A stretch of 64,000 bases of DNA, from contig OY720633.1 in NCBI GenBank assembly GCA_963169105.1, positions 34,674,795 through 34,738,794 of the forward strand. Reading direction: 5' to 3'. The position numbers were made by a program, and so were the translations under genes. This stretch comes from Ceriagrion tenellum. Lineage: Eukaryota > Arthropoda > Insecta > Odonata > Coenagrionidae. The notes below the pieces were generated by a model that worked only from the letters and a program-made list of their open reading frames with translations, made no database searches and was not told the DNA's origin. Positions 1-13,400 of the stretch are shown piece after piece (the stretch's first letter is position 1; each line of letters begins with the position of its first letter).

Positions 1-320
1 CTCTGACATCACTAAAATATAATCGATAGCCGTGGGATGTAAGACTTTAATTTTTGCTGATGCAATAGCCTGATTCCTTGTGTTAAGCTTGATCAAGTTC
101 CGCTAAAAATGACAGCAGTCGATCATTATTACTTCTGTATAAATGCACTGCGCACATTACTCGTGCCGACAAAATTTGGAATGAATTTTAAAAAAAAATT
201 ATCACTGATTCTGTTGACGCTTGATGCGCAGATTTCATTTATATCAGGTTTTGGTCATCGTCTAGTTACCTATATAAGAAATATTAAAGATATACTATAC
301 TCTGAGGCTTAACATATGCC
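1..320. other. No gene recognised
   Basis: AT-rich sequence at the window edge. The short plus-strand ORF at 109-312 has no recognisable motif and no splice context. I see nothing else here. Confidence 0.4.
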
Positions 321-1990
321 CTATAGTACATGATTAATTTCACATGTGCTTGTATTAACTTTTCCTTTGCACCACAAAGCTTTTCTCGGTGCTCCCGCGG
401 TGAAAAATGTGCGCCATATCTCTATGTTGCATTCCAGCATCAATCCGCAATCATATTGACGTTCCTTCTCCCCTGGTATCAGCATTCCATCTCTTAATAC
501 CCTGATGGAACCTTTCCCTCTGCTCCATTCTGAGGTTTTTGAGGACACTAGTTTGAATAGAGGAAGCGCATTTCCAAACTCATTGATTGGCCCAAAATTT
601 TAAAGTTAGCTAATTTGATGTCCTCGCCGTTTGGATCTTTTCATCTTACGAGAAATTTCTGTGAGAAAAATTTCTTCAAAAGCTATCCATGCCTATTTCG
701 GAACTGTTTCCATGTAAATTTTACAAATACTTCATCCCTAAAACGTTTCCAAATGTGTCCAAAGAAAACACCTTCATTCAGTGTTGCTTCTGATAATGCA
801 GGAAACTTTTCAGAAATATATTTAAAACTTTTAATATCTTTTGGCACAGCATTCACATTTTTTCATCAATCCCACATTAATGTGAGGCCAGAGAACTTGG
901 TTTGGGTCTGCCAAACTAAGGTGAACTATATGTTTGCTCCTGGGTTCTTGGTTCATTCTGTACGGCCAATTCTTTTTAGTCCAGTGCTGGCCTCTAAATT
1001 CTACATGCATCCTCCCTGCTCTCCAAGAAGCATGGAAATATCTGTCAAATCACCTCATATGAACCACTTATATGATCACTGTATTGTAGTATAGAGAGAA
1101 TTAAGAGTAATTACAAAAGCTCAGTTCTCCTAGCTTTCCTTCAGATGCATGGAATGCTCTACAGTTATTAATGCGTACTTGTTGCCATTATGGACAAATA
1201 CTGCTTTGATGAGTCAATGAAGAGTCTCCTCTCACTCACATGGTATTGTATGTTAAATTCCTCAAACAAATCAGGAATATTGCAACTGTAAACTAAGTTT
1301 CCTTCTGTGGAAGAGTATGGGATGAACTCTTGTTCTTTCTTTCTGTACCATGAAAAAGAGCTACAGGGACCAAAACTTTCTTTTCCTTAACCCTAGAGCC
1401 TTACAGGTCTGATAAATCCATAGGATGATCCAAGTTTCAGTAAAAATCATTCATTGCAGCCTATGTGAAAGTTCAAGGTTTGTTGCTGCTTGCAACTTAT
1501 TTGTCTTGCTTGCTACTTAAAGTCTTCATTAGAACCCATACCATCATTATCTGATATTTCAGAAGAATTTAGTGTTTCTGGGGGTTAGTATGCAGGTATA
1601 CTTGGTTCGTGGCGTACAGGTTGTATACCTGATTTCAAATTTGGATGAGAAATTCACTTCTTGTATTTAAGATTAAAGCCTTCAAGGTCAAATGACCAGA
1701 AATAGCTGTCATCGCAGTGATTCTCCAACTCATTGGTGTCCCAAAAGGGAAAGATGGTTTCTTACCCTGAAAACACTGTTGTAGCTCTTCTACATGAATA
1801 GAACTCTTTCTGTGGGGCCCAGGAACGATTTTGGTGACCAATTTTTATGCCTAAGTCTGTGTTGTATACTTTCTTCTTAAAGTCTGTAATGTGTCTTCGC
1901 TGTTTCTTGACTAAGAAAATACTGAACATGTAAAAAGAGTTGTCAGGTGAATCGTATAAGCCCCTTGGAGCCACACCCACACGCAAATGT
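321..1990 (-). pseudogene. Decayed copy of a dispersed, uncharacterised arthropod ORF family
   Basis: Read on the minus strand from about 1990 down to about 360, pieces in shifting frames recall a large uncharacterised protein that I know only as a multicopy ORF in arthropod genomes. Pieces in order: GVAPRGLYDSP and IGHQNRSWAP (1980-1810); FPFGTPMSWR (about 1750); a PPETLNSSEISDND-like acidic stretch (about 1590-1540); YRKKEQEFIPY, then RRLFIDSSK (1350-1190); KDIKSFKYISEKFPALSEAT (about 850-780); and an ERFHQ-like tail (about 510). Stops and frameshifts separate nearly every piece, so no product is possible. The gene order is that of one ancestral ORF, which argues against chance. Its molecular function is unknown to me. 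The family attribution is from memory of repeated ORFs, not from a search. Confidence 0.55.
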
Positions 1991-2249
1991 ATCTAAGATC
2001 CTTGCTAAGCAAACCTTAATAAATTTCCTACAAATGCCACCTACTACCATTACTCCACCCATTCAAGAAATAATATCTACTCAAAACAATACTCCAGTTC
2101 TCCCTGTCTAAAGGGTCCCAGCCACTCTGCCTCTGTCCTATGTAATAAAATTCCTGACGTAATCAAAGATAGCACCTCAATTTCTGTTTTTTCAAAAGAA
2201 GTTTTAACTTCTTCTTTCTAAAAAAATGCTATTACATTGTCTCTGAATA

Positions 2250-3925
2250 TTTGGATTAAAACATGAATCAAGTAATTCCAACCATCCTCACATCATGACT
2301 CACAAAACTATGTAAACATACGGCATTTGCTATATCTGATCTTGTTAAACCACTTTTGAGTGGTCAGCAGCCTTGAGCCTTTTGATTTAATATTTGCTTA
2401 AAACTCATATTTTCATCATACTCTTGCTTCATAACACCAGGATCTAAAGGAGAATGAGCACCATGAAAATCTCTCATGCCAAATTGCTTCAGTACTTTCT
2501 CAATGCATGATTCTAGACTCAATCCAAAACTCTCTCTTGAAGGTCTCTGAATTTTTACAGTAAGTATGACAGCTCCTCTTAATATTAAATTTCAGCATGC
2601 CTTGAAAGGAACATTATAAATTTTACCATTTCATTAGTTGCACTTACAAATAATATATCATCTATGTGTGGTGCAATAAAGAAATTCTCCTTTGCCAATA
2701 CACATTGCTCACTTTTACATAGTGCGCAATCCCATACTGATAACACATCACAAATATAATACCATACATAGTACCAATATTCATCAAATTGTTTCAATCT
2801 GTAAATGCTGTTATGGTGAGTTGATGAACAATCCTTCACAATAGAATAAATTAAATCATCATGCATCTTTGGCATCTCCATGGTTTCGTATTAAGGACTG
2901 ATTAAGTAAGCCCCGACATTGATGTGGTGTATGTCGTAATTAAATTCTACCACTAATGCAAGAAAATCCAGACGTTTCTTTGGTACCGCTGAACTGTAGG
3001 TTTTTGAATAATCTAAACCATAAATTTGGCAAAATCCTAGGGCTGCTAACCTGGCTTTATATTTAAAAATATGCCCATTACCATCTCTCTTAACTGTTGT
3101 TACCAATTACAGCCCATTAGCTACCTCCCAAGTACCTTTTTTCTAGATTTTGTATCTCTACCTTTATTTCACCCTTGCACAAGTCACTGTTGGGACCTGC
3201 AGGTGCCACTTCCTCACAACTTTGTTCATCTATGTCCACCCACTTCATCAAAGCACTGGGCATAAATTACATCAATTAAGCCTGAGTATTTCTTCTTTTC
3301 TCCTTTTTCTTCCTGGAAGTGAATTACACATTTTGTGGATAAGTCTTATTCTTGGTCTGTAGCTTTTTTCAATCACCAGTGGTGCCATCAGTGGTTTCAC
3401 AGATCCTCTTCTCTTCGGGTAGTTGCTTAGCTTTTACATTCCTTGTTGTTTTTCATCTTCCTTTTTTAAGCTCCTCATAAGTCCCTAATATTCCTTAGGT
3501 ATTCCCTGTCAGTACTTAAGTGATAAAAAATTATCTGCTGTATCAACTTCACCCTTTTTCTACTTTTTATTGAGCTCCACTATTTTAGTGACTTACCTTC
3601 GGATGGAGAAGTTACACAAGTTCACATTGACAAATCCCTCAGAAACATTATCTGTTGTAGTAAATCATTTTTAGCACAAATCTCTTCTAATATTGTTTAG
3701 GCCTCATTTGGAGTCTCACAAGCTGCTATGTTTTCGAGTAAATCATCTTTCACATTACGGAGACGAATGTCCATTGCTATTCTCTTGCACCTTTTCCTAC
3801 ATATGATATCAGTTTGTGAAGGAGGAACTATTAATTTCACATCATTGTCATTTGTATATTTATTTTGTCATAGCCTTCCACCATATCCCAACGTTGGGCT
3901 TTTAATAGGAATTCCTATCATTTGA
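2250..3925 (-). pseudogene. Ty1/copia retrotransposon remnant (gag and RT pieces)
   Basis: On the minus strand a copia gag-like segment lies at about 3850-3600 (DIRLRNVKDDLLENI, then TILEEICAKNDLLQQIM). This is followed, after loss of protease and integrase, by RT pieces. These are KARLAALGFCQIYGLDYSKT (about 3065-3000), SIYRLKQ, the catalytic-box relic HIDDILFV (about 2670-2640; usually YVDDLLI) and CIEKVLKQFGMRDF with PLDP (about 2510-2430). A weak SDIANAV piece follows near 2340. Frames change and stops interrupt, so the element is dead. The compressed gag-to-RT spacing shows a large internal deletion. No convincing LTR pair was identified. It lies 400 bp upstream of the first NMNAT coding exon. 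Confidence 0.75.
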
Positions 3926-4325
3926 ATTTACTATTGGGAAGAGATTTTGGTATTATCTCTCATTAATTAAAGTGTATTGAAAGCAATTCACTCAGCCCAT
4001 TACCTAACTGAGCAGTGGATCTGTAATTACCTCTATTGAATTTAACAGCACACATTATTACTGACATAATAAAGAAACCGACCTGCTTTGAAGGTAGTAA
4101 TCATCTGAATAGCTTTTTCATTTCCATGGATGCTGTATCATTAACAAATGGTGTCACTGGTGGCTCAAAAACAAAACACACAAATGAAATCCATACACAA
4201 ATGATGAAGTTGCCATTAATTCTTGCACACCATCTTTTTCATTTGTAATCACCTCTTACTAATGGAGTAGCTGGAAGTATTTATGTGAAATTGTTCCATC
4301 GTCAGTGAATACTTTATTCTTTCAG
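3926..4325. other. Presumed NMNAT 5' UTR intron end
   Basis: No coding potential is seen. It ends in a pyrimidine-rich tract and AG at 4324-4325, a good 3' splice site seven bases before the NMNAT ATG. A non-coding first exon is therefore expected upstream, but I could not place it. Confidence 0.4.
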
Positions 4326-4332
4326 ATAAGTC

Positions 4333-4408
4333 ATGGCACCATCTAAGGTGTTGCTTCTGGCCTGTGGGTCATTCAATCCTCCAACAAATATGCATCTGAG
4401 AATGTTTG
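4333..4408 (+). CDS. Nmnat: NMNAT coding exon 1
   Basis: Residues 1-25 plus one base. It holds the ATP-binding signature GSFNPPTNMH. The donor is TTTG|GTAAGT and the following intron is 136 bp. The exon itself opens at 4326 after an AG acceptor. Confidence 0.93.
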
Positions 4409-7400
4409 GTAAGTTTTCGTTGGTCCCCAATCTTTTCACTAGTAAATATATAACCATTGAGTGCTATTTACCACTGTTTGTTTGCTATTTGCAAGCTTGT
4501 GGTGGTATTTCAATGAAAAACTTACTTTCTGCTTTAATTTACAGAAATTGCTCGGGATCATTTTAGAAAGTTTGATTATCATCAAGTAATTGGAGGGATA
4601 CTTTCACCAGTTCACGATTCTTATGGGAAAAAGGCAAGTATTTACATAACTAGTAGTAGAAATGCCCATTGAATCTCAACAGTAGGGGCTGGATTAATAA
4701 TGATAGTAGTTATAACCATACAAAACAGGATCTAACTTTCCATTTGCAATAATTTTTTTATTTAATGGAAATTGCCTGATTAGATGATTAGCCTATGCCA
4801 CTGAAATAATTTTTTAAAACAGTATGTTTAATAGTTAACAGCTGAATTTGTGTGATTATTAATTCCAATTAAATGTTAAAAATAAATTACAGATGCCAGC
4901 TGTAAAAATCCTATTTATAAAGTGCTATGTCCGTCTGTATGTCCATCCAGTTGATATGTCACGCTGTTTGGAAGATTTCATTGGGCGGCAGTGTGGCAGT
5001 AGGTGGGGCCTCTGGCACAAGGAAGGTGGGGTGGGGTGGATGTTGCCATTTTTTCTCTTAAGACTGCAAATGGAAACAAAAGACCGCCTCTTGGTAACAT
5101 TCCACACGTGGGTCATTAGGAAGGGCAGAGACTCAGAGGGGAGAGAGTTGGCGGATATTGAAAAGGATTCTAGATGTTCACTCCTCAAGTCTACATTTTA
5201 GCACATGAGATGATAGTTGTGCTTACTAAGCCACTGTCGTGGTGAATAAACCTAACTTTGTCATTTATATAACGACAAATTTCTTATCATTGCATTGACA
5301 AGTGATGTGGTCCAAAGTCACTCGCACGAGTGCTTATCCACCAAAGGTTGACATTTGCCATGAAAAAATCATGTTACTTCAACATCGGTTCTGAGAGGTA
5401 TCTATTATAATTGCCTGCTGGGACCCTGAGCCTTCCAGAGCCATATCACATCTTGCCATCTTCTCCAGAGGTGTTATGCCGTCTTAGAAGTGCAAATTCG
5501 CCTCCGTGGAGGAAATTAATGCTACGTATGTGTACCCGGATGAGGAGACTTGAAAGGAGTGCAAGCAGTACTTAATTAATGCAGAATGGCCATTAAGTGC
5601 TTCCAGGCGAGCGTTGGGCCACCCAAGCAAGTGGAGCACCCACCAAATGCCAAGTAACCAACACGTTCACCAACCTGAGGAAGCTAGACGTCTATCTATC
5701 TTGGCTTTCATCCCAAGTTGGTTTCCTCAGGATTGTGGGTTGTCGTATCAGTTTTTACGACGATCAATCATGTATTTCTTTTACAAACTAACAATATATA
5801 TTACATCCCCGCTGAGCCAACTCCCAGGCAGGGCCCAGGCCAGACTCCTTGTGATCTATACATGTATTCTTAATGAGATCACTTTGACTTGTTTTGGGTC
5901 AAATTGGACTGACAGAACACGTCTCAATTTCATGTGTTGGTACAGAAAATATCAATCATTTAATGGAAATTAGTGGTACAAGACTAAAAATGGGCAGAAG
6001 TGGGTATCCATTTCCTAGAGTAGAGATAAAAAGTTCAGGGGTGAGTGTTTTTGGCTTATATTCAGAGGGATGCAATTATTGTTCATAACAACAATACCAG
6101 TGTTGAATAATTATGCTTATGGAAGGGCGAGGGAGTACAGTTCACCTGGGGTGAAAATTGGTATAATTAGAGAGCATTGGAGATTAATTGAGCCTACATG
6201 AGAAGTTGCCATTACATGTAAGACCAGGGGGTGAAATACAAACAATTATTTTGAGAAAAAAGCAGCATCTTACATGCCATCAAATGTGGTAATTCAAATG
6301 AAATTCACTCTTCAAAACAAATTTATATGGCCCATGGCTTGATTTCAAATGCAATGAAGAGACTTGAACAATGTTATTGCATCATACATTTTAATAAACC
6401 CTTGATTTTACACACTTCGATTTTACAGAGAAAAATAGTGTGTGCTGAAGCTGAAGAATTTGCTGAAGCAAGTGCTTCTAATCTGTTTTCAATCTAACCT
6501 ACTGGTCAACTGGAGTGGGTATTTTAACTTAACCCTTTGAGTGTGGCATGATGCAATATCACGTCATGGTTGTCTTTACGCTGTTGCTGAAGATGTTATA
6601 TCACGTCATGGGTACCGTGAGTGTTCCAGCTTTCAATCGGGGGCCTAGTGAAAGCCGGCATGCTCATGGTACCCTTGACATTATATAATAATATTCTTTA
6701 TTCACCTTTAGCATAAATACATATGATAGGTGTCGTCAAGGTATGGTACATGTGTATAATTGCATTTAAAATTAATTCAAAATTATAATTGAGTAAAATA
6801 AACATCTCACATGAGGAACATAATATAACGTCATCAGCACCATCATAAAGACAACCATGACGAGATATCACGTCATACCGCACTCAAAGGGTTAAAAGCT
6901 GCCTTCCCTACGGAGTTTTTCTTGAGTTAAACTGTATATTACTGTCCAATTTTTGTTTGTGCAAATGGGAGAGTTCAATGGTACATCTCACAATATCATC
7001 AAATGAGCCTCTGTTCTGGTGGCCAGCACAAAACATGCTCGGGGCAGGCAACCAGCTGGATATCTGTCATTGATTTGGATAATGAAAAAAGAAAAACTAC
7101 ACATGTACTGTTCGAATTCCCCTGGTTATTGATGAGACCTAAGAATTATATGCCATCAGAGAGGAAGCTAATTTTTCCCTCAGAGTGATAGTGATGGCAC
7201 TGCATTTGTTGGAAATCTTTATCCCCCATGGTAAATAAAGTATTGCTGCTAGGAGAAAAAATATTCCACTTGTGCACAACGTATTGTTCATAAATTATTT
7301 TCAATGAACTATAAAGCAATCCATTTCCTCTGCAGGGGCTGGTGTGCTCTAACCATCGATGTGCTATGCTCAAGTTGGCCTTACAGAGCTCGGGATGGAT

Positions 7401-10400
7401 TCATATATCTGAATGGGAATGTCAGCAAGAGTCCTGGACTCCAACAAGGCAGGTCCTTGAGCATCACCAGGTAATTAAATTTCAGTCCATAGTAATGGAT
7501 ACTAATGAAACCAATCGCCAAGTACATATCCAATCTTAAAATTTTCAAGGGATTGAAATAGCAATGGTTGGCTGAAACCATGTTTAGTATAATTATTATT
7601 ATAACTTAATAAATTGTTTTCTCAAGTTTTGGTCAAACTATTTATAATCAAATTTTCATCACAAATGTTTCTCTAAATTTATATACATCATTAGGGCTGT
7701 AAAATTAACTAAATTAAAACATTAAATGATGGAATTGTCAACTGGTTGTTCAATGAGCAGTGCTTTCTCATTCTCTATGCTCAGCTTTTTCTCTGGTGGT
7801 TTTCCTCTGTTTCACAGCTTGTAGAGCCACCAGTTGACAGTTCCATTATTTTATGTTTAAATTTGGCCAATTTCAAGAGCCCTGATGATGCTGATAAATT
7901 TGACAGAATGTTGGGGATGAAAAATTGATTTTAAATAATTTGACCTACACTAAGGAAAACTGTGTTCTTAAATAAGTAAGGGCAAGAGTAGTCCTTATAA
8001 ATTAACTAAATAAATAGCTTCATTGGTGCTGTTGATCTGGTTTAGATGTAATAATATTAATTTCTCTAAAATCATCATATGCAGAGATGATAGGATGAAT
8101 TTGAATGAAATTTAAAGGATGAAAATTTTTATGTGTATTACCATAGTGCATTGGTGGCTTTGGAGACTTATCCCCTGGGTATAAAATTGGAATTCAGCAC
8201 TAAATGGTGCAACAAAGTTTCAGGCACTGACTCCTGTTAATGTCCATCTCATGGTCATATTTCAAATGTAATGGCCTTTTCGTGATAAGGAGAGAACTTT
8301 CTCTCTTTCCTTTCAACATTTGGGCTTATGAATTTTAACTTCACCCATATTTTCATTTAATGGGTGTTTAGAACTACTAACTCCTTAATCGATGCCTAAA
8401 AAGGAACAGCTAAATTTTCTTTCCATTTGCAGTACTAAACCGCAACATGATGGAGCTACAAAAACATTTTGGATAAAATTTCACGGTGTTATAAAAACAA
8501 TGCTTTATAATGAATTCTGAGCCAGGAGTTTATTTTCTACTGTTCAAAACTTCGTTTTTCAAAAACAAAATAGAAATATTTTTGGCTTATCCATTGATCA
8601 AATTATAAAAACAGCAGGCATAATTATCTGCAGTGTATGTGTGTCGCCATGCAAAATGCTCTCGAAGGTTATGAAAGCAGTGTTGCACATGAGCCATGCG
8701 GCAATTTGTGAATGAAACTTGACATGATCAATCAATATTAAATCTCTGCTGATGTGTGTATTTTATGAGTTGATGGATGTTCACCCAATTAACTTTAGAA
8801 GTACAATGGTGTCGAAATGATAAAATCCAAGGCAGGCAAGGATACTAGGTGGGACGTGGGGGTCATGATCCCCTACAAAACCTTAGATGATATTTTTGTG
8901 TCACAGAAAAATGTTTATTAATGTCATAATGATGATTGCATTTTATCGTTTCTTAAACCATTAATAGCTATGCACATAATCAATTACGTATTTGAAAGCA
9001 GTCTTGTAATATTTCATCACTATTGTTTACTAACATGAGAACAGAGAATGTCACCAGCACATGGTGGAAGAAAAAAATACCAGATACAACTCAATATCTA
9101 TATGTACTACATATTTATAAAATGTGTTATCCCATTTCAAGTTATTTTGGGCTCACCATTTGACCATCTCAGAATTTTATGATTTTTTAAAAGTTGACTG
9201 TCACTTGCATCAAATGAAATGGATTACATTTTTATCATCCAACAATGGAATACTTTTGTAGAGATAGCAGTTTGTGACCCAATGCCATGACCTTGTGCAA
9301 GGTGACTGAAGTTTTAGCAACAGGAGGCTTAATGTCTCCAATAGCTTTATTTCAAAACAAATAATTCACAGTATTTTGTTCAAAATGTGCTGCTCTATTG
9401 ATTTAAAATATTGATAATACATATTAGACTAATATGCGAGGAAATGGGAAAGCTGCAGAAAGAAGAAAAAGTTAGAATTTGACTCAAGGGTAAAATTACT
9501 TCTAGATGGTAAGAGAAGGCAAACAGTACCAAAGATTAAGAGCAGAACCGGTGAGATACTGATCAAGCAAGAAGATATTAAGAAACATGGAGAGAATATG
9601 TGGTATAGCTATCGCCAACTAACTTTAATATAGAGGATGAGGGAGCCCTAGATGAGGATGACCTCAAGGCAAATACATATACACTATACAGTGTAATTCT
9701 CAACAGAGAAAGCATTGAAAGAGATGATGGCAAGAAAAGCTGTGGGACTAGATAACATACCTTCTGAGTTGCTAAAGAATTTAAGGAAGGAAGGTAGACA
9801 AACTTTTTCGAACTGACAATGAATCATAGGATCTACCAGGAACGAGTATGGCTGAATGACCTTGTGAAAACAAACATTTCTATCCTGAAGAGGAAGAAAG
9901 CATCAGAATGTAAGGTCTAATGAGCAATTAGTTTGATATGACATGAAGGCTAAGTTACACATATAATAATTTATGAAAGGTTGGCTAATAGGGCAAATTA
10001 CTAGTTGAGCAGTTACTAGTTTGGGTTATGGAATGGAAGATCCACTTGGGATGTAATTGCGGTGGTGAGAAGACTTACTGAAAGAAACATAGAGTGGAAC
10101 CAAGATGTTTTAACTTGCTGTTTGGATTTAAAAATGGCTTTTGACTGAGTGAATTGGGAAAAACCAATGGAGATGTTCGAGAAAATGGGCGGTTGCTGAG
10201 GTCACTCACTCCAGCTGTCAGTGTTCATTGCTGCCCAAAATTCAGTATTAGGATACGTGCTTAATGCTAATACAGATCTTTATCACTGTCTGGTTACTGC
10301 TTCCTTGATACAAAGCATGAACCCTTACAATTGCATGTTCTCAATTCCCATCAGCTTTCCTAGTGAGGGTTTTAGACCTCCAAATGCAGCTTAAAAATTT

Positions 10401-13400
10401 GATGTTTTTTTTCGCGATGTTTTCACTTCTATGGGAGTGCTCCAGAGCTCATAATGGACTGCTCAGGAGCTCACTCCAAATGCTCTGGAGCATTCATTGG
10501 AATGCACCCCTGAGTAAGCACTGAGAGAAAGGACTCAGAACTCCTGAGGACGACCGCTAATTTCTAAGAAGAGACATGTGCATCGGTTAACTCTAGTTTT
10601 TAGGTGAAAGAATCTGATTTATATATGCTGTAGTCATGCAAGTGTGTCAGCTATCTTGATGTGAGTCTCAGAAATTAAATAAAATGTGAAGTCAATTTTA
10701 CTGATCCACATGGTGGTATTCTTCACAGTGAGTGTGTAAAGACATGTTTACATGATGCATATACCCGCACAAAAACTTGGCTGCACGGATGCCTGAGCAA
10801 ATGATCCAAATCAGAGTATGGGCTATTTTATGGCCACATGTTCATGCATTTGTGCTATTTTGTGTGTTTACATAATGTAATTTTAATGGTGAATATGCTC
10901 CCACATCTACTTAGGCGGTAACATGTATCTTGTAAACATGGTTTAATACATTATGATCATGAATAAAAATGCCCACTGATGGGCAAATATCACAAGTAGG
11001 TATAATAATGATAACAGAAATGTATAAAAATGGAATGCCTTGTGCATATGCAAATTAGGTTCACTTCAGAATGTTCCATGTAGTGATGGAGCATATTTAC
11101 TGCATGTAAGCAACAAATACAAATTTTAGCCAGTGGAAGGTTTTGAAGAAATTAATGGAATGAATGATTACATAATAATCGTAATTTTTAATAGGAGTAC
11201 ATACTAGTATTTTGTCACAATATGTAGGAAAGCTTTTAAGAAAGCATGGCCCTGAAACCAAGGCCATAACTGCCCTGTTGATTGGACTTCCCCCTCCATT
11301 AGCATGGATAATCAGCTCTCTACTGTATTTTGCTGAGGTAAAAGTTTGTGTTCTTGAATGCTGATGGGAAATAATTAAGTATATGGTTTTACGAAAATGG
11401 CCCCTCAAAATATTAATATGCATGACCACACACAATATTATTATGCATGGGAAGGTGAGCATGCTTGTTGACTCTAGCAGAGTATGGCTAGCTAGAAGCT
11501 CGGTTATTTATTCCTACGATGGAATTCCTGGCTCTTTTTTGCATTTCAGTATATGATTGCTATGGCTGGAGTTAGCCTGAACGAATACCTCCATATCTGT
11601 ACCATAATATGTGCTGGAAAACAGCTCTCGACTGTCTTTGGTGCCACCCTTTGCACCCCTTGATAGTTGCATAGTTCATACCTTAATTCATTTTCCTGTT
11701 TTTGATTGCAGGAAATTGTTAACTCTATGCTTAATGCCAATAATGAAGTATCTTCTCCAAACAAGCGTCAAAGGAATGATGATTACTCTTGGGTTCCTGA
11801 TGAAATCCGCTACTCCTCAGGGGGAATAGATTCTGTTCAGGTGAAATTGCTCTGTGGTGCTGATCTGCTCGAGTCATTTGCTGTTCCAGGCCTCTGGAAA
11901 GGAGAAGATGTGAGTATTTCCTTTCTAAGTTACATGCTACGGTAACTTTCCTGTTTGAATATGATAGCATTTTTTAATTGTTAGTTAAGAAATGCATTGT
12001 GAGCTCGACTTGCTATTGTTAATCTAGTTTTTCTTTTCTTTTACAGATCGAAGCTATTGTGAATAACTTTGGACTTGTAGTTGTCACTCGTGATGGGAGC
12101 AACCCTTATAAATTCATTTATGAAAGCGATATTCTTTACAAATGCCAGGTAATTTTTTATATAAAGTTATAAAGTATTGTATAAGGAGGTTGATTTGATT
12201 TCAAAATTTGCCTCAAAATGTATTTATTCCCATGATTTTGAGCTATGCATACTCATTAGGTCACTAAAATAATGATAATTCATTGAAGTTCATTTCATTA
12301 GTTCATTTTATTCTGTGGATGTAATAATTCTTCTCCATATATTCCTTGTTTGTATTAATGTGTTTACATTGTTTGTGGTGTGCTCATGGAAAAATGTTAG
12401 GTATAAAAAACAGTCTTGAAACCTCAAACCCCCATCTTTAGCTAGGGGTTTGAGGGTTGAGGTGTAAGGAATTCATCCAGCCTTTTAGCTTGAAATAACT
12501 GAAGTATTTACTAATCCCTATTTTGGCTCTTTCTCTTACTTCAGTCAGTTGTCCATTTTACATTTCAAATAACTCATAAATGTTCTTCGTTGTGTGAAAA
12601 ACTCAATTTTGATTCTTGTAGTTCATTGTTTCTACCTAATTTTCTCACTCTTATTTTCCTTGATCTCTTACTTGTCTTTAACCTTTTGAAATATGAACTA
12701 TTATAGTTCTCGATCCCATATATAATTTTATGAGGCTCCTACATTTAATGGTATCTATCTGTTTTTGGTATTGCTTTTTCTACTGTTTAATTTAGTACTT
12801 CTCCATCTGATTCCTTGTAGTTGTAGGTACATAGCTAGACTAGGGGTGCTTTTTAAGTATGTAAAATGTAAATTATCAGAATCATTACAGTAGAAGGCCA
12901 TTATGGCAAGTTCGGGCAAAATTCGGAAAATAGCTAGTTATAACCTGCCCTCGTAATAGCCGACCTGCTATTTTTACATTGCTAATGCTTTGAATCCTTG
13001 CACCAAGTGTGGACAAAGCTACCAAATGTTGAACTTTAATCTTTGCAGTCATTGCTTACTTGAGATGAATAACTGGATGAGAGATTTGCTACTTCACAAA
13101 AATACCATGGTAGGGAAAGTAAATTTGAAGAATCGTGACATAGTTGAAGAATAATCCCTAAGTTATTTTCCACACTTTTTCAAATTATCGACATCATCTT
13201 TAGAGCTGCCCTTACTATGATTTCATTTTAACTTAGCCAGCATCAGAGTCACAGCCCTTAATGATGTTGGGTTGCATCAAGAAATCACCCAAAGCAAAAT
13301 ACAAGCTGAAAGAGAGGGAAGAAAAAGTTAGCTTATCACAGAATGGTTTAGCACCATCAGTTTTGTTTAGTGAACCCGAGATAAAGGATCAGGTGTCGAC

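Noticed and set aside
615..1094. 159-residue plus-strand ORF
   Set aside because: It is antisense to the decayed arthropod ORF family, whose motifs are read on the minus strand.
12420..12460. Hairpin as a microRNA precursor
   Set aside because: The stem is only 11 bp, far shorter than a miRNA hairpin.
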